Under the pieces are notes generated by a model. It was given only the letters and a program-made list of their open reading frames with translations. It was not told where the DNA came from and searched no databases. DNA of 64,000 nt, taken from Bacteroidales bacterium (GTDB lineage Bacteria > Bacteroidota > Bacteroidia > Bacteroidales > UBA10428). Within the stretch, counting starts at the first letter, position 1. Every line of letters starts with the position of its first letter. The translations under genes were made by a program, and so were the position numbers. The DNA is taken from NCBI GenBank assembly GCA_035299085.1, contig DATGXG010000057.1:62001-126000 (forward strand). The letters are read 5' to 3'. Positions 25,592-34,128 of the stretch are shown piece after piece.

Positions 25592-26581
25592 ATGAAACTA
25601 TTTCTTGCATTATTCATCACAATCGCACTGGTAGCATCCTGCAAACAGGAAGCACAGCAGAACCAACCTGCCAGAATTATTTTTGATACCGATTTCGGTC
25701 CCGATTACGACGATGTGGGGGCTATTGCCTTTCTTAATGCTATGGCCGACAGCGGTAAAGTTGAAATATTGGCGACTGTTTCAAGTAACCGCAATGAACT
25801 GGTTGGGCCTTCAATCAATGTGATGAATATTTATTACGGACGACCTGATTTACCTATGGGAGCTCCGAAGGGAACCGGCGTTGACCTGGGCGCCTTCCAG
25901 CACTGGCCGGATTCAATTGTTGCCAAGTATCCTCATACAATAAATTCTACTTCCGAATTGCCTGATGCCGTAATAACTTACCGCAAAGTTCTAGCCTCCC
26001 AGCCTGATACAAGCGTTACAATCGTAACTGTTGGCTTCCTCACGAACCTTGCAGGATTACTGAAGTCGGCCCCTGACAGCCTGACTGATCTTTCTGGTCG
26101 CGACCTTGTAACAAAAAAAGTTAAAAAACTGGTGGCAATGGCAGGTGGTTTTCCTGCGGGTCATGAGTTTAACATTCACATGGATTCAACAGATTCACAG
26201 TATGTGTTTGAGAACTGGCCCACCCCTGTAATTTTCACCGGCTTTGAAATCGGTGCTAAGATTCATACTGGTCTCCGACTGGCTAAATTGGATGTGAAGG
26301 ACAATCCTGCCAAAGATGTATTCAGGATAAGCATTCCGATGGCAGCCGAAGATTCCCTGGGCAGAATGAGCTGGGATGAAACGGCCGTGCTGATCGCCGT
26401 GTACGGGACGAAGAACTTTTTCACAACCGTAACAGGAAAGATTGTTGTACATCCCGATGGTAGCAACAGTTGGATTGATGACCCCGCCGGCAATCACCAG
26501 TATGTGGTTCAGCAAATGCCGGTTGATGATATTGCCCGGTTCCTTGAGGACCGCATGATGTATGTTCCTGCTCGCAGGTAG
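25592..26581 (+). CDS. Nucleoside hydrolase (IUNH family) lipoprotein
   Basis: 329 aa. The leader ends in a lipobox ('ALVASCKQE', Cys17), so it acts outside the cytoplasm. The IUNH calcium-binding signature 'DTDFGPDYDDVGA' (32-44) is present, as are 'NRNELVGPSINV' and the later 'FTGFEIGAKIHTG' and 'SWDETAVLIAVYG'. The family cleaves the N-glycosidic bond of nucleosides to give base plus ribose, or acts on other N-ribosides. With rbsK upstream and a sugar transporter downstream it would supply ribose. The TAG stop touches a palindrome (26581-26602). Base specificity cannot be read. Confidence 0.92.
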   Translation: MKLFLALFITIALVASCKQEAQQNQPARIIFDTDFGPDYDDVGAIAFLNAMADSGKVEILATVSSNRNELVGPSINVMNIYYGRPDLPMGAPKGTGVDLGAFQHWPDSIVAKYPHTINSTSELPDAVITYRKVLASQPDTSVTIVTVGFLTNLAGLLKSAPDSLTDLSGRDLVTKKVKKLVAMAGGFPAGHEFNIHMDSTDSQYVFENWPTPVIFTGFEIGAKIHTGLRLAKLDVKDNPAKDVFRISIPMAAEDSLGRMSWDETAVLIAVYGTKNFFTTVTGKIVVHPDGSNSWIDDPAGNHQYVVQQMPVDDIARFLEDRMMYVPARR

Positions 26582-26602
26582 AGACGCACGGCCGTACGTC
26601 TC
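26579..26602. repeat. Palindrome at the nucleoside hydrolase stop
   Basis: GAGACG (26581-26586) and CGTCTC (26597-26602) flank ACGGCCGT, forming a 22-bp near-perfect palindrome with one C-A mismatch per half. The final G of the TAG stop is its first base. Similar GAGACGCACGGCCGT repeats are, from memory, dispersed in several bacterial genomes. Confidence 0.75.
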
Positions 26603-26634
26603 AGGTTTTGAATTCATTGATTAATGATCTTATT

Positions 26635-28218
26635 ATGGTAAATAAATTACTGTTTTCCGCATTCCTGTTTCTCCTCCTCTTTTCATGCAAATCCAACCAG
26701 GAGAACTATCTGACTATTACACCCGAAGAACTGAAAGACAAAATCGCCGGTGGCTGGGCCGGTAAGATGATCGGAGTTACATATGGTGCTCCCACAGAGT
26801 TCGGAGCCCAGGGAAAGACTTTCGAGGACAGTATTAAATGGACTCCTGCCGATATAAAAGGAAGCATCTGGCAGGATGACCTGTATGTTCAGCTCACCTT
26901 TTTAATGGCAATGGATGAATACGGGATTGATGCACCGGCAAAAAAATTCCAGGAGCTGTTTGCCAGGGCCGGTTATCCGCTGTGGCACGCCAATGTGCAG
27001 GCCAGAAAGAATTACTATGATAGTATATTCCCGCCGCAGTCAGGAAATCCGCAATTCAACTACCATGCCGATGACATCGATTTCCAGATTGAAGCGGATT
27101 ACATCGGGTTTATGTGTCCCGGAATGCCCCGTAAGGCTGCTGAATTGTGCGATAAACCCGGCCATATCATGAACTATGGCGACGGTTTTTATGGCGGAGT
27201 GTTTGTAGCGGCCCTTTATTCCGAAGCTTTTTTTAATGATGATATCCCTTCTCTGATTGAGAACGCACTTAAATCGATTCCTTCTGCAAGTGATTATGCA
27301 GCCATAATACGGGATGTGATATTATTGCATAGTCATTATCCGTCTGACTGGCGTTCAGCCTGGAAAGAACTGGAAGCCAAATGGGGTGATGTGGATATCT
27401 GCGGAGCCGGCAGCACATTCAACATAGATGCCAAGCTGAACGGGGCTTATATAGTAATGGGACTGCTTTACGGTGAAGGTGATCCGATGAAGACCCTTGA
27501 GGTCTCTACCCGTTGCGGTCAGGATTCCGATTGCAACCCGTCCAATGCCCTCGCGGTTCTAGGGGTTATGCACGGGTTCAGCAAACTGCCTGAAACCATG
27601 AAAGAAGGAATCAGAGCGGTAGCTGATTCGGTATTCATCAACACTAATTATACATTCAATAAAGCAGTCGAAAGTTCATACAAATATGCCGTTCGTTTTA
27701 TAGGCGAACAGGGGGGAGAGGTGAGCGAAAAACAGGTGAAAATTGTAAAACAGGCTCCGGCTGAATTACCCCTGGAAGTTTCTTTTCCTGATGTGGTATT
27801 TGATAAGAAAATTTCTTTGACTGATAAAATTTCTTCCAGTAAAACAGGGGATTGGATCAGTTCTGAAAAAGGTATTGTGGCGGCGGAATCGGGCAGTTCC
27901 CTTGAAATTCCGTTTGAAGGAACCGGCATTGTTCTGATGGGTAGCTGGGTTAAGGATGGCGGAAAGGCAGAGGTTTTCCTGGATAATGAATCGAAAGGAG
28001 TTTTTGATACCTACTTCTTCTACAGTAACCAGGAGCATGAGGGAATAAACCTGTGGCATATTTTCGGGCTTCCTTCAGGTAAGCACATTTTAAAGCTGGT
28101 TGTGAAAGGTGAAAAACGTCCTGAATCTGCAGGTGTCAATGTGTATGTAAAGGAAGCACTTGTATTCAAAACCAGCCCGAAAAAAAATCAGCAATATCAT
28201 TTTTCATTCGAAAAATAA
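26635..28218 (+). CDS. ADP-ribosylglycohydrolase-family lipoprotein
   Basis: 527 aa from the ATG at 26635, which puts the lipobox ('LLLFSCKSNQ', Cys18) at a normal distance; an earlier in-frame start at 26608 is less likely. Residues about 29-350 carry ADP-ribosylglycohydrolase (ARH) hallmarks: 'IAGGWAGKMIGVTYGAPTEF', 'WQDDLYVQLTFLMAMDEYG' and the metal-binding 'CGQDSDCNPSNALAVLG'. The C-terminal third (about 380-520) is beta-rich and may bind carbohydrate ('FEGTGIVLMGSW'). ARH enzymes hydrolyse ADP-ribose or related N- or O-ribosides. Its exported form next to a nucleoside hydrolase and rbsK suggests salvage of ribosides outside the cell; the exact substrate is unknown. Confidence 0.85.
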   Translation: MVNKLLFSAFLFLLLFSCKSNQENYLTITPEELKDKIAGGWAGKMIGVTYGAPTEFGAQGKTFEDSIKWTPADIKGSIWQDDLYVQLTFLMAMDEYGIDAPAKKFQELFARAGYPLWHANVQARKNYYDSIFPPQSGNPQFNYHADDIDFQIEADYIGFMCPGMPRKAAELCDKPGHIMNYGDGFYGGVFVAALYSEAFFNDDIPSLIENALKSIPSASDYAAIIRDVILLHSHYPSDWRSAWKELEAKWGDVDICGAGSTFNIDAKLNGAYIVMGLLYGEGDPMKTLEVSTRCGQDSDCNPSNALAVLGVMHGFSKLPETMKEGIRAVADSVFINTNYTFNKAVESSYKYAVRFIGEQGGEVSEKQVKIVKQAPAELPLEVSFPDVVFDKKISLTDKISSSKTGDWISSEKGIVAAESGSSLEIPFEGTGIVLMGSWVKDGGKAEVFLDNESKGVFDTYFFYSNQEHEGINLWHIFGLPSGKHILKLVVKGEKRPESAGVNVYVKEALVFKTSPKKNQQYHFSFEK

Positions 28219-28230
28219 AATTCAAATCCT

Positions 28231-29226
28231 ATGTATATAGTAACTTCTTACACAACTGCAGTTATACTCACCTTCATCACCATGCTGTGCTGGGGATCAT
28301 GGGCAAACACCCAGAAAATTGCGAAAGGGTACCGTTTCGAACTGTATTACTGGGATTATGTGCTCGGCATTCTCATCTTCTCGGTTGTTTTAGGATTTAC
28401 ACTTGGTAGCAGGGGATCAGAAGGTACGGGGTTTGCGGAAAGCATAAGGCAGGCATCCCTGTCTGACATTTTGAGCGCTGTTCTGGGTGGATTTATTTTC
28501 AATCTGTCGAATATTCTTATTGTTGCCGCCATTGCCATAGCAGGTATGGCTATCGCTTTTCCGGTGGGGATAGGACTTTGCATGGTACTGGGAGTAATCA
28601 TCAATTATATCGCTTCGCCGCAGGGTGATGCGGTGTTGCTGTTTACGGGAGTCGGACTGGTTACGCTGGCCATAGTGTTTGATGCCATGGCATACAGGAA
28701 ACTGGCTGCCAGTAACCAGAGAACTCCTGCTAAAGGTATTATGTTATCCGTTCTCGGCGGATTCCTGATGGCCTGGTTTTTCAGGTTCGTAGCCCGTTCC
28801 ATCGCATCGGATCCTTTGATGCCTGAACCGGGTAAGCTCACTCCGTATTCGGCATTTTTCTTTTTTGTCGCTGGCATTGTAGTCAGCAACTTTATTTTCA
28901 ACACCTGGCTGATGAAAAAGCCTATTGAAGGTGAACCTGTAACATTCAGGCAGTACTTTTCAGCCGGAGCCAAAGGGCATCTGGCCGGAGTGTTAGGTGG
29001 TATCATCTGGGCCGTGGGTACATCGCTCAGCCTGATTGCAGCCGGTAAAGCCGGTTATGCCATTTCATTCGGTCTTGGCCAGGGAGCCACGTTAATCGGA
29101 GCCCTCTGGGGAGTATTTATCTGGAAAGAATTCAAATCGGCGCCAAAAGGAACTTCTGTGCTCCTCTTGCTGATGTTCCTGCTGTTCGTGGCGGGATTGG
29201 GGATGATTATTTATGCGGGGATTTAA
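28231..29226 (+). CDS. GRP/DMT-type sugar transporter
   Basis: 331 aa with about 10 hydrophobic segments, an inner-membrane permease of the DMT superfamily, glucose/ribose uptake (GRP) or RhaT-like group. Typical features are the N-terminal 'MLCWGSWANTQK', the Gly-rich 'FPVGIGLCMVLGVI' and the late 'GLGQGATLIGALWGVFIWKE'. It starts 12 nt after the ARH-like gene and ends the rbsK-nucleoside hydrolase-ARH group, so uptake of ribose or a riboside is the most likely job. Such proteins are often mislabelled multidrug transporters. Confidence 0.85.
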   Translation: MYIVTSYTTAVILTFITMLCWGSWANTQKIAKGYRFELYYWDYVLGILIFSVVLGFTLGSRGSEGTGFAESIRQASLSDILSAVLGGFIFNLSNILIVAAIAIAGMAIAFPVGIGLCMVLGVIINYIASPQGDAVLLFTGVGLVTLAIVFDAMAYRKLAASNQRTPAKGIMLSVLGGFLMAWFFRFVARSIASDPLMPEPGKLTPYSAFFFFVAGIVVSNFIFNTWLMKKPIEGEPVTFRQYFSAGAKGHLAGVLGGIIWAVGTSLSLIAAGKAGYAISFGLGQGATLIGALWGVFIWKEFKSAPKGTSVLLLLMFLLFVAGLGMIIYAGI

Positions 29227-29320
29227 TAGCCCCTGCCTTCAGGCCGGGGAATGAATCTATATCACATAACCATTTTGAATTTGAACAGTTCTTCTTGTAA
29301 GGGTGAGCCCGTGCAGGCAG

Positions 29321-29354
29321 ATTGCTTCACCCCGTAGGAACCGGGGTTCGCAAT
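29321..29354. repeat. Palindromic stem-loop, candidate dispersed repeat
   Basis: ATTGC/GCAAT outer arms and ACCCCG/CGGGGT inner arms with a small internal loop, in the 252-bp gap between the transporter and the activase gene. The ending GCAATGACG is like that of dispersed repeats recalled from many bacterial genomes. Nothing else is recognised in this gap. Confidence 0.45.
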
Positions 29355-29400
29355 GACGAGCTTTTTAACAAACCTCAAACCTCAAACCAAAAATTTTTAT

Positions 29401-29408
29401 TATCTTTA
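29401..29408 (+). promoter_or_regulatory. Candidate -7 box before the activase gene
   Basis: TATCTTTA (7 of 8 matches to TAnnTTTG), 70 bp before the ATG. No clear -33 box. Confidence 0.3.
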
Positions 29409-29478
29409 AAAAATCACATAGCACAGGTTAACAGAAATTTCTCAGGTCTCACTATTTTTTACCTAAATCCAAAATGAG

Positions 29479-32400
29479 ATGAGAAATTCCTTGTATTTGG
29501 GATTGGACTTGGGATCCGTGTCGCTCAACACGGTTGTTCTTGATGAATCGTTCGAAGTAATCGAAGAGTTTTATGATTTCATTCACGGCAAGCCCTTTCA
29601 TGTTCTTTTTAACAGGCTTTCCGATATAATTTCACGATACCCGGTTGACTCCTTTAAAGTCACTGCCATAACAGGCTCAGGCGCGAAAAAGGCGGCGGGA
29701 CTGATTGGCGGCAATATCGTGAATGAAGTGATAGCACAGGCAAAAGCTGTCACAGTTTTATATCCTGAGGCAAAAACCGTAATAGAAATTGGAGGAGAGG
29801 ATTCGAAACTGATCCTATTGGATACTGCCGCTAAATCAGGCACACAGCTGGTTGATTTTGAAATGAACAGCATATGCGCTGCCGGCACAGGTTCATTTCT
29901 CGATCAGCAGGCAAAACGCATCGGGTTATCCATAGAAAATGAATTTGGCACCATGGCGCTGAAAAGCGCTAATCCTCCCCGAATCGCAGGCCGATGCAGT
30001 GTTTTCGCCAAGAGCGACATGATCCATTTGCAGCAGATAGCCACTCCTTTGCATGATATCGTTGCCGGTTTGTGTTTCGCGCTGGCAAGGAATTTTAAGA
30101 GCACTATCGCCCATGGAAAGAAAATTGAGGCCCCGGTCGTCTTTTCAGGAGGAGTGGCGGCAAATGCCGGAATGGTAAGAGCTTTCAGGGAAGTGCTTGA
30201 TTACAGAAACGGTGAATTGATTGTTCCTAAACGTCACGCATCGATGGGGGCTATAGGGGCTGTTTTATATACCTGTTCAGGAAATCATGTCACAAGCCTT
30301 TTCACCGGTATTGAAAAGTTGAGCCTTTATCTTCAGGAAGGCGGTGATAAAACAGCCGGACTGCCCCGTTTATCCGAATCGTCCACCCCCATTCAGAAAC
30401 CGGTGCATTTTCATCCGGATGGCAAGGAGAAAATTCCGGTTTACCTTGGACTTGACATCGGTTCGTTGAGCACAAACCTGGTATTGATTACAGAAGATCA
30501 CAAAGTGGTGGACCGCCGGTACCTGCCTACAGCAGGCAAGCCCATTGAGGCCATCCAGAGAGGCCTTACAGAAATCTATAACAGTGTGGGCGAAGATGTG
30601 ATTGTGATGGGTGCGGGCACCACCGGGTCGGGCAGGTACCTTACGGGAGATTTCATTGGTGCGGATATCATAATCAATGAAATTACGGCGCAGGCAACGG
30701 CGGCAATTGATTATGACAGGTCAGTGGATACCATTTTTGAAATAGGAGGCCAGGATTCAAAGTACATCAGCATAAAAAGCGGCGTTGTAGTTGATTTTGA
30801 AATGAACAAGGTATGTGCTGCAGGTACCGGCTCATTCCTCGAAGAGCAGGCTGAAAAATTAAATATCAGCATCATCAATGAATTCGGAAAGCTGGCACTC
30901 GATTGCGACTGCCCGGCCAAACTGGGCGACCGGTGCACGGTGTTCATGGAATCGGATCTGAATTCACTTCAGCAGAAAGGGGCAAGTGTGGATACCCTTG
31001 TAGGGGGACTGGCTTATTCCATCGTGAACAATTATATTCAGAAGGTGGTAGGGCCACGACCTGTCGGTAAACATATATTCTTCCAGGGCGGTGTCGCCAA
31101 CAACAAATCCGTTGTGGCTGCTTTTGAACAAGTGGTCGGAGTTCCGGTAACCGTTCCTCCGAATTTTGATGTAACAGGAGCTATCGGTGCAGCCATACTG
31201 GCCCGGCAGACTATGCAAGGCAAAGGTACTACCCGGTTTAAGGGCTTCCATATGCGTGATGTACCTTATACAGCGAGCCGGTTCGACTGCAAGGCCTGTT
31301 CAAATGAGTGTGAAATAAGGAAAGTAGTCATTGAGGGTGAATCAAAGCCACTCTTTTATGGCGGACGATGTGAAAAGTACGAAACACGGGATGTTCAGAA
31401 AAAGGAAACGGTTATCCCTAACCTGTTCCTAAAAAGGCTTGAGTTTTTGCAAACCGGTTATTCCAATAATAAAGCAACCGGGCAAAAAACTATCGGTATA
31501 CCCCGGGCCCTGATGATCTATTACCAGCAGTTCCCGTTCTGGCACACCTTTTTTGAAAACCTGGGTTATTCGGTTATTGTTTCAAGGGAAACCGATAAGA
31601 AAATGGTTACCCGTTCACTTGAGGCGGTCACAACCGAGTTTTGTCTACCGGTAGAACTGATGCACGGTCATGTGATCGATCTGATTGAACAGGGTGTCGA
31701 CAAGGTATTCCTGCCATTCATTGTGGATGCCAGGGTCAAAAAAGGAAATCCTACAACCAACTGCAATTGTCCCTGGATCCAAAGCCATACCTTTATGGTA
31801 AAGGCTGCGTTACGATCGCAATACCCGGTTGAGCGGATTCTTTCACCTGTTCTTCATTTCAGGCATTTTAACACAGCCCTGAAACATGAGCTCATCACTT
31901 TTGCTCATGATCAGTTGGGAATTAAAAAGTCAGTCGTGTTAAGAGCCATACAAGCGGCTGATTCAGCTCAAATGCAGTTTGAATCCGGTTTGCGTGAATT
32001 TGGCAGGAAAGTCATGGCAGACATTCCGAAAGACTGTACACCTGTGGTTCTCCTTGGAAGACCTTACAATACCTGCGATCCCATGATGAACCTGGGACTT
32101 GTAGAAAAGCTGATCCGTCACAACCTGATGCCGGTTCCGCTGGATTTCCTCGATTTGCAGATCAATGAGATTTTTACTGATTACCGGAGCATGTACTGGC
32201 CGAACGGGCAGAAAATATTGGCTGCTGCCCGTCATGTTGCCAAAAATGACCGGTTATATGCCGTATATACAGGCAATTTCAGATGTGGTCCCGATTCATT
32301 CATCCTTCATTATGTGGACGAAGAATTGAAAGGGAAACCCTGTCTTCATCTTGAGGTGGATGAACATTCGGCTGACGCTGGTATGGTAACCCGGATTGAA

Positions 32401-33681
32401 GCGTTTATAGAAAGCCTGAAAGGAGTGCAGTTTAATAATCAGCAAGCCGAAAAAGCTTTTGTACCGAGGCCCGGGCCAACTGCACCAGTAAGGGAAAGAG
32501 TATTGTATTTCCCTTATATGAACGACAATGCACATGCCATTTCAGCTGCGGCACGTAGTTGCGGTATACCGTCGGAAGTATTGCCCATGCAGGATGAGCG
32601 CGACCTGGAGCTGGGAAGGCTTTATACATCATCGCGGGAGTGTTTTCCAATGATCTGCACAACCGGCAGCTTTCTTAAGAAACTCATGGAGCCGGGTGTG
32701 GATCCGTCGAAAGTAAGCTTTTTCATGCCTGATCACAGCGGACCATGCCGGTTCGGGCAATACAATCATTTACAGCGGATCATTTTTGATAAACTGGGTT
32801 ACGGAAATGCAGAAATACTTTGTCCTTCCAATGATTCTTCCTATGCCGACATAGCAGGCAGATCAGCTCCCAAATTCCGTTTCAATGCATGGCGAGGATT
32901 TGTGGCTGTTGATTTTATCCGTAAACTCAGGCAGGAAACTAAACCTTATGAAATCAATGCAGGTGACACAGTCAGAGCGTACCGGCAGGGATTGCAGAAA
33001 ATCATTCACTGTATCGAATCGGGAGGGAAAGGATTGCATCTTGTATTGAAAGAAATTACGGATGATTTCGGCAGGATTCCCGTAGATAAAAGGATAAGAA
33101 AACCGGTGGTGGCTGTTATCGGTGAAATTTTCATGCGCGACAATGAGTTCTGTAATGGCCGTTTGGTTCAACGGCTTGAGGAACTCGGTACTGAAACAGT
33201 GATTGCACCTTTTTCGGAATGGATTACTTACTCAACATATCGATATACTCGCGACAGCATCTGGAAGAGGAGTTCAAAGGGGTATGTAAAATCTCAGCTC
33301 CAGCGAATTGTTCAGGAAATAACGGAGCGGAAATTAACCGGCAGTATTATACATGCAACCGATCATGAAAAGACAGCCCATCTGAAAGATATCCTTTCAT
33401 TATGTGAGCCTTACGTGCATCATGATTATGATGGTGATCCGCCGTTAGCTATGGGAGCGGCTTCTTTTCTTTATAAAAAAGGTATTTCAGGAATAGCGGC
33501 AATTCTGCCCTTCACCTGCATGCCCGGAACCCTCATTTCCGCCGTAAGTGATTCGTTCCGGAAAGATCATAAAAACATTCCATGGATTAATGTGGCTTAT
33601 GACGGACAGGACACCGTTTCACTGGAGACTAGGCTTCAGGCTTTTGTGCACCAGGTTAGTGAATTCAAAGTTAATTGGTGA
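29479..33681 (+). CDS. Acyl-CoA dehydratase activase-related protein (tandem BadF/BadG domains plus DUF2229)
   Basis: 1400 aa, cytoplasmic. Two BadF/BadG/BcrA/BcrD ATPase domains (about 4-265 and 322-585) each begin with an ASKHA-type 'LGLDLGS'/'LGLDIGS' phosphate loop. Each has a Cys pair that in activators bridges a [4Fe-4S] cluster: C133 ('SICAAGTGSF') and C173 ('GRCSVF') in the first, and 'KVCAAGTGSF' and 'DRCTVF' in the second. Then come a Cys-containing stretch ('CKACSNECEI'), a DUF2229-like region (about 660-890, 'GIPRALMIYYQQFPFW') and a long C-terminal dehydratase-subunit-like region. Such activators drive ATP-dependent electron transfer to 2-hydroxyacyl-CoA dehydratases. This giant architecture occurs in anaerobic Bacteroidota; no separate dehydratase subunits are in view. 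The true partner is unknown. Confidence 0.88.
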   Translation: MRNSLYLGLDLGSVSLNTVVLDESFEVIEEFYDFIHGKPFHVLFNRLSDIISRYPVDSFKVTAITGSGAKKAAGLIGGNIVNEVIAQAKAVTVLYPEAKTVIEIGGEDSKLILLDTAAKSGTQLVDFEMNSICAAGTGSFLDQQAKRIGLSIENEFGTMALKSANPPRIAGRCSVFAKSDMIHLQQIATPLHDIVAGLCFALARNFKSTIAHGKKIEAPVVFSGGVAANAGMVRAFREVLDYRNGELIVPKRHASMGAIGAVLYTCSGNHVTSLFTGIEKLSLYLQEGGDKTAGLPRLSESSTPIQKPVHFHPDGKEKIPVYLGLDIGSLSTNLVLITEDHKVVDRRYLPTAGKPIEAIQRGLTEIYNSVGEDVIVMGAGTTGSGRYLTGDFIGADIIINEITAQATAAIDYDRSVDTIFEIGGQDSKYISIKSGVVVDFEMNKVCAAGTGSFLEEQAEKLNISIINEFGKLALDCDCPAKLGDRCTVFMESDLNSLQQKGASVDTLVGGLAYSIVNNYIQKVVGPRPVGKHIFFQGGVANNKSVVAAFEQVVGVPVTVPPNFDVTGAIGAAILARQTMQGKGTTRFKGFHMRDVPYTASRFDCKACSNECEIRKVVIEGESKPLFYGGRCEKYETRDVQKKETVIPNLFLKRLEFLQTGYSNNKATGQKTIGIPRALMIYYQQFPFWHTFFENLGYSVIVSRETDKKMVTRSLEAVTTEFCLPVELMHGHVIDLIEQGVDKVFLPFIVDARVKKGNPTTNCNCPWIQSHTFMVKAALRSQYPVERILSPVLHFRHFNTALKHELITFAHDQLGIKKSVVLRAIQAADSAQMQFESGLREFGRKVMADIPKDCTPVVLLGRPYNTCDPMMNLGLVEKLIRHNLMPVPLDFLDLQINEIFTDYRSMYWPNGQKILAAARHVAKNDRLYAVYTGNFRCGPDSFILHYVDEELKGKPCLHLEVDEHSADAGMVTRIEAFIESLKGVQFNNQQAEKAFVPRPGPTAPVRERVLYFPYMNDNAHAISAAARSCGIPSEVLPMQDERDLELGRLYTSSRECFPMICTTGSFLKKLMEPGVDPSKVSFFMPDHSGPCRFGQYNHLQRIIFDKLGYGNAEILCPSNDSSYADIAGRSAPKFRFNAWRGFVAVDFIRKLRQETKPYEINAGDTVRAYRQGLQKIIHCIESGGKGLHLVLKEITDDFGRIPVDKRIRKPVVAVIGEIFMRDNEFCNGRLVQRLEELGTETVIAPFSEWITYSTYRYTRDSIWKRSSKGYVKSQLQRIVQEITERKLTGSIIHATDHEKTAHLKDILSLCEPYVHHDYDGDPPLAMGAASFLYKKGISGIAAILPFTCMPGTLISAVSDSFRKDHKNIPWINVAYDGQDTVSLETRLQAFVHQVSEFKVNW

Positions 33682-33693
33682 TGCAATCGTTTT

Positions 33694-33707
33694 CGCAAAC
33701 GTTTGCG
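33694..33707. promoter_or_regulatory. LacI-family-type operator palindrome
   Basis: CGCAAACGTTTGCG is a perfect 14-bp palindrome with the central ACGT typical of LacI/PurR/CcpA-type operators. It starts 12 bp after the activase stop and lies 421 bp before the susC ATG. Confidence 0.55.
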
Positions 33708-33780
33708 GAACTTTTCAAGCATAAAATTATGTTTTTTTAACATTTTACAATTGTTAAGGCGTACCTTGTAATTTAAATGG

Positions 33781-33800
33781 GGTTGATTTTGGAATCAACC
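33781..33800. other. Perfect 8-bp stem-loop
   Basis: GGTTGATT and AATCAACC with a TTGG loop. No T-run follows, so it is not a classical terminator. It may end the activase transcript or be part of the leader. Confidence 0.5.
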
Positions 33801-33822
33801 TTGACCTTATTGTATTCATTAG

Positions 33823-33880
33823 TAAAACATTAAAACAAGATTAAAACAACATTAAAAAAAAGTTAAAATTTCTATTAAAC
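33823..33880. promoter_or_regulatory. Phased A-tracts (predicted intrinsic bend)
   Basis: TAAA(A) begins at 33823, 33831, 33842, 33853, 33864 and 33876; the middle spacings are 11 bp, close to one helical turn, which predicts curved DNA upstream of susC. Confidence 0.6.
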
Positions 33881-33922
33881 GGAAAGCTAAAAGCATTGTT
33901 TAATATAAAATATTCTCTTAAA

Positions 33923-33937
33923 TTAGATTAAATCTAA
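33923..33937. promoter_or_regulatory. Perfect AT-rich palindrome
   Basis: TTAGATT and AATCTAA around a single A. Possible regulator site; no protein can be named. Confidence 0.35.
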
Positions 33938-34049
33938 CTGTACCATTTTCTTTTTTCGCGCCGTTTCCCATAAATGGCCTTTTGACCCTAACTAAATTAA
34001 AAACTAATACAGAGGAAAATTGCCTATGATTTAAATTACTCAAAGAAAT

Positions 34050-34075
34050 CAGGTATGACCCTACATACCTGTTTT
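34050..34075 (+). promoter_or_regulatory. Leader hairpin with short T-run before susC
   Basis: CAGGTATG and CATACCTG form a perfect 8-bp stem with loop ACCCTA, followed by TTTT. It lies 53 bp before the ATG; possible attenuator or leader structure. Confidence 0.45.
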
Positions 34076-34128
34076 GTCGAAAAATTGACCAAAACATTTT
34101 TTAAACTAACCATCAAACGTTTCAATTT

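Larger units (their letters stand above)
33682..34128 (+). promoter_or_regulatory. 447-bp regulatory leader upstream of susC
   Basis: No ORF of note. In order it holds a LacI-type palindrome (33694-33707), a stem-loop (33781-33800), 11-bp phased A-tracts (33823-33880), an AT-rich palindrome (33923-33937) and a terminator-like hairpin (34050-34075). No clear TTTG/TAnnTTTG promoter pair was found. Confidence 0.6.
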
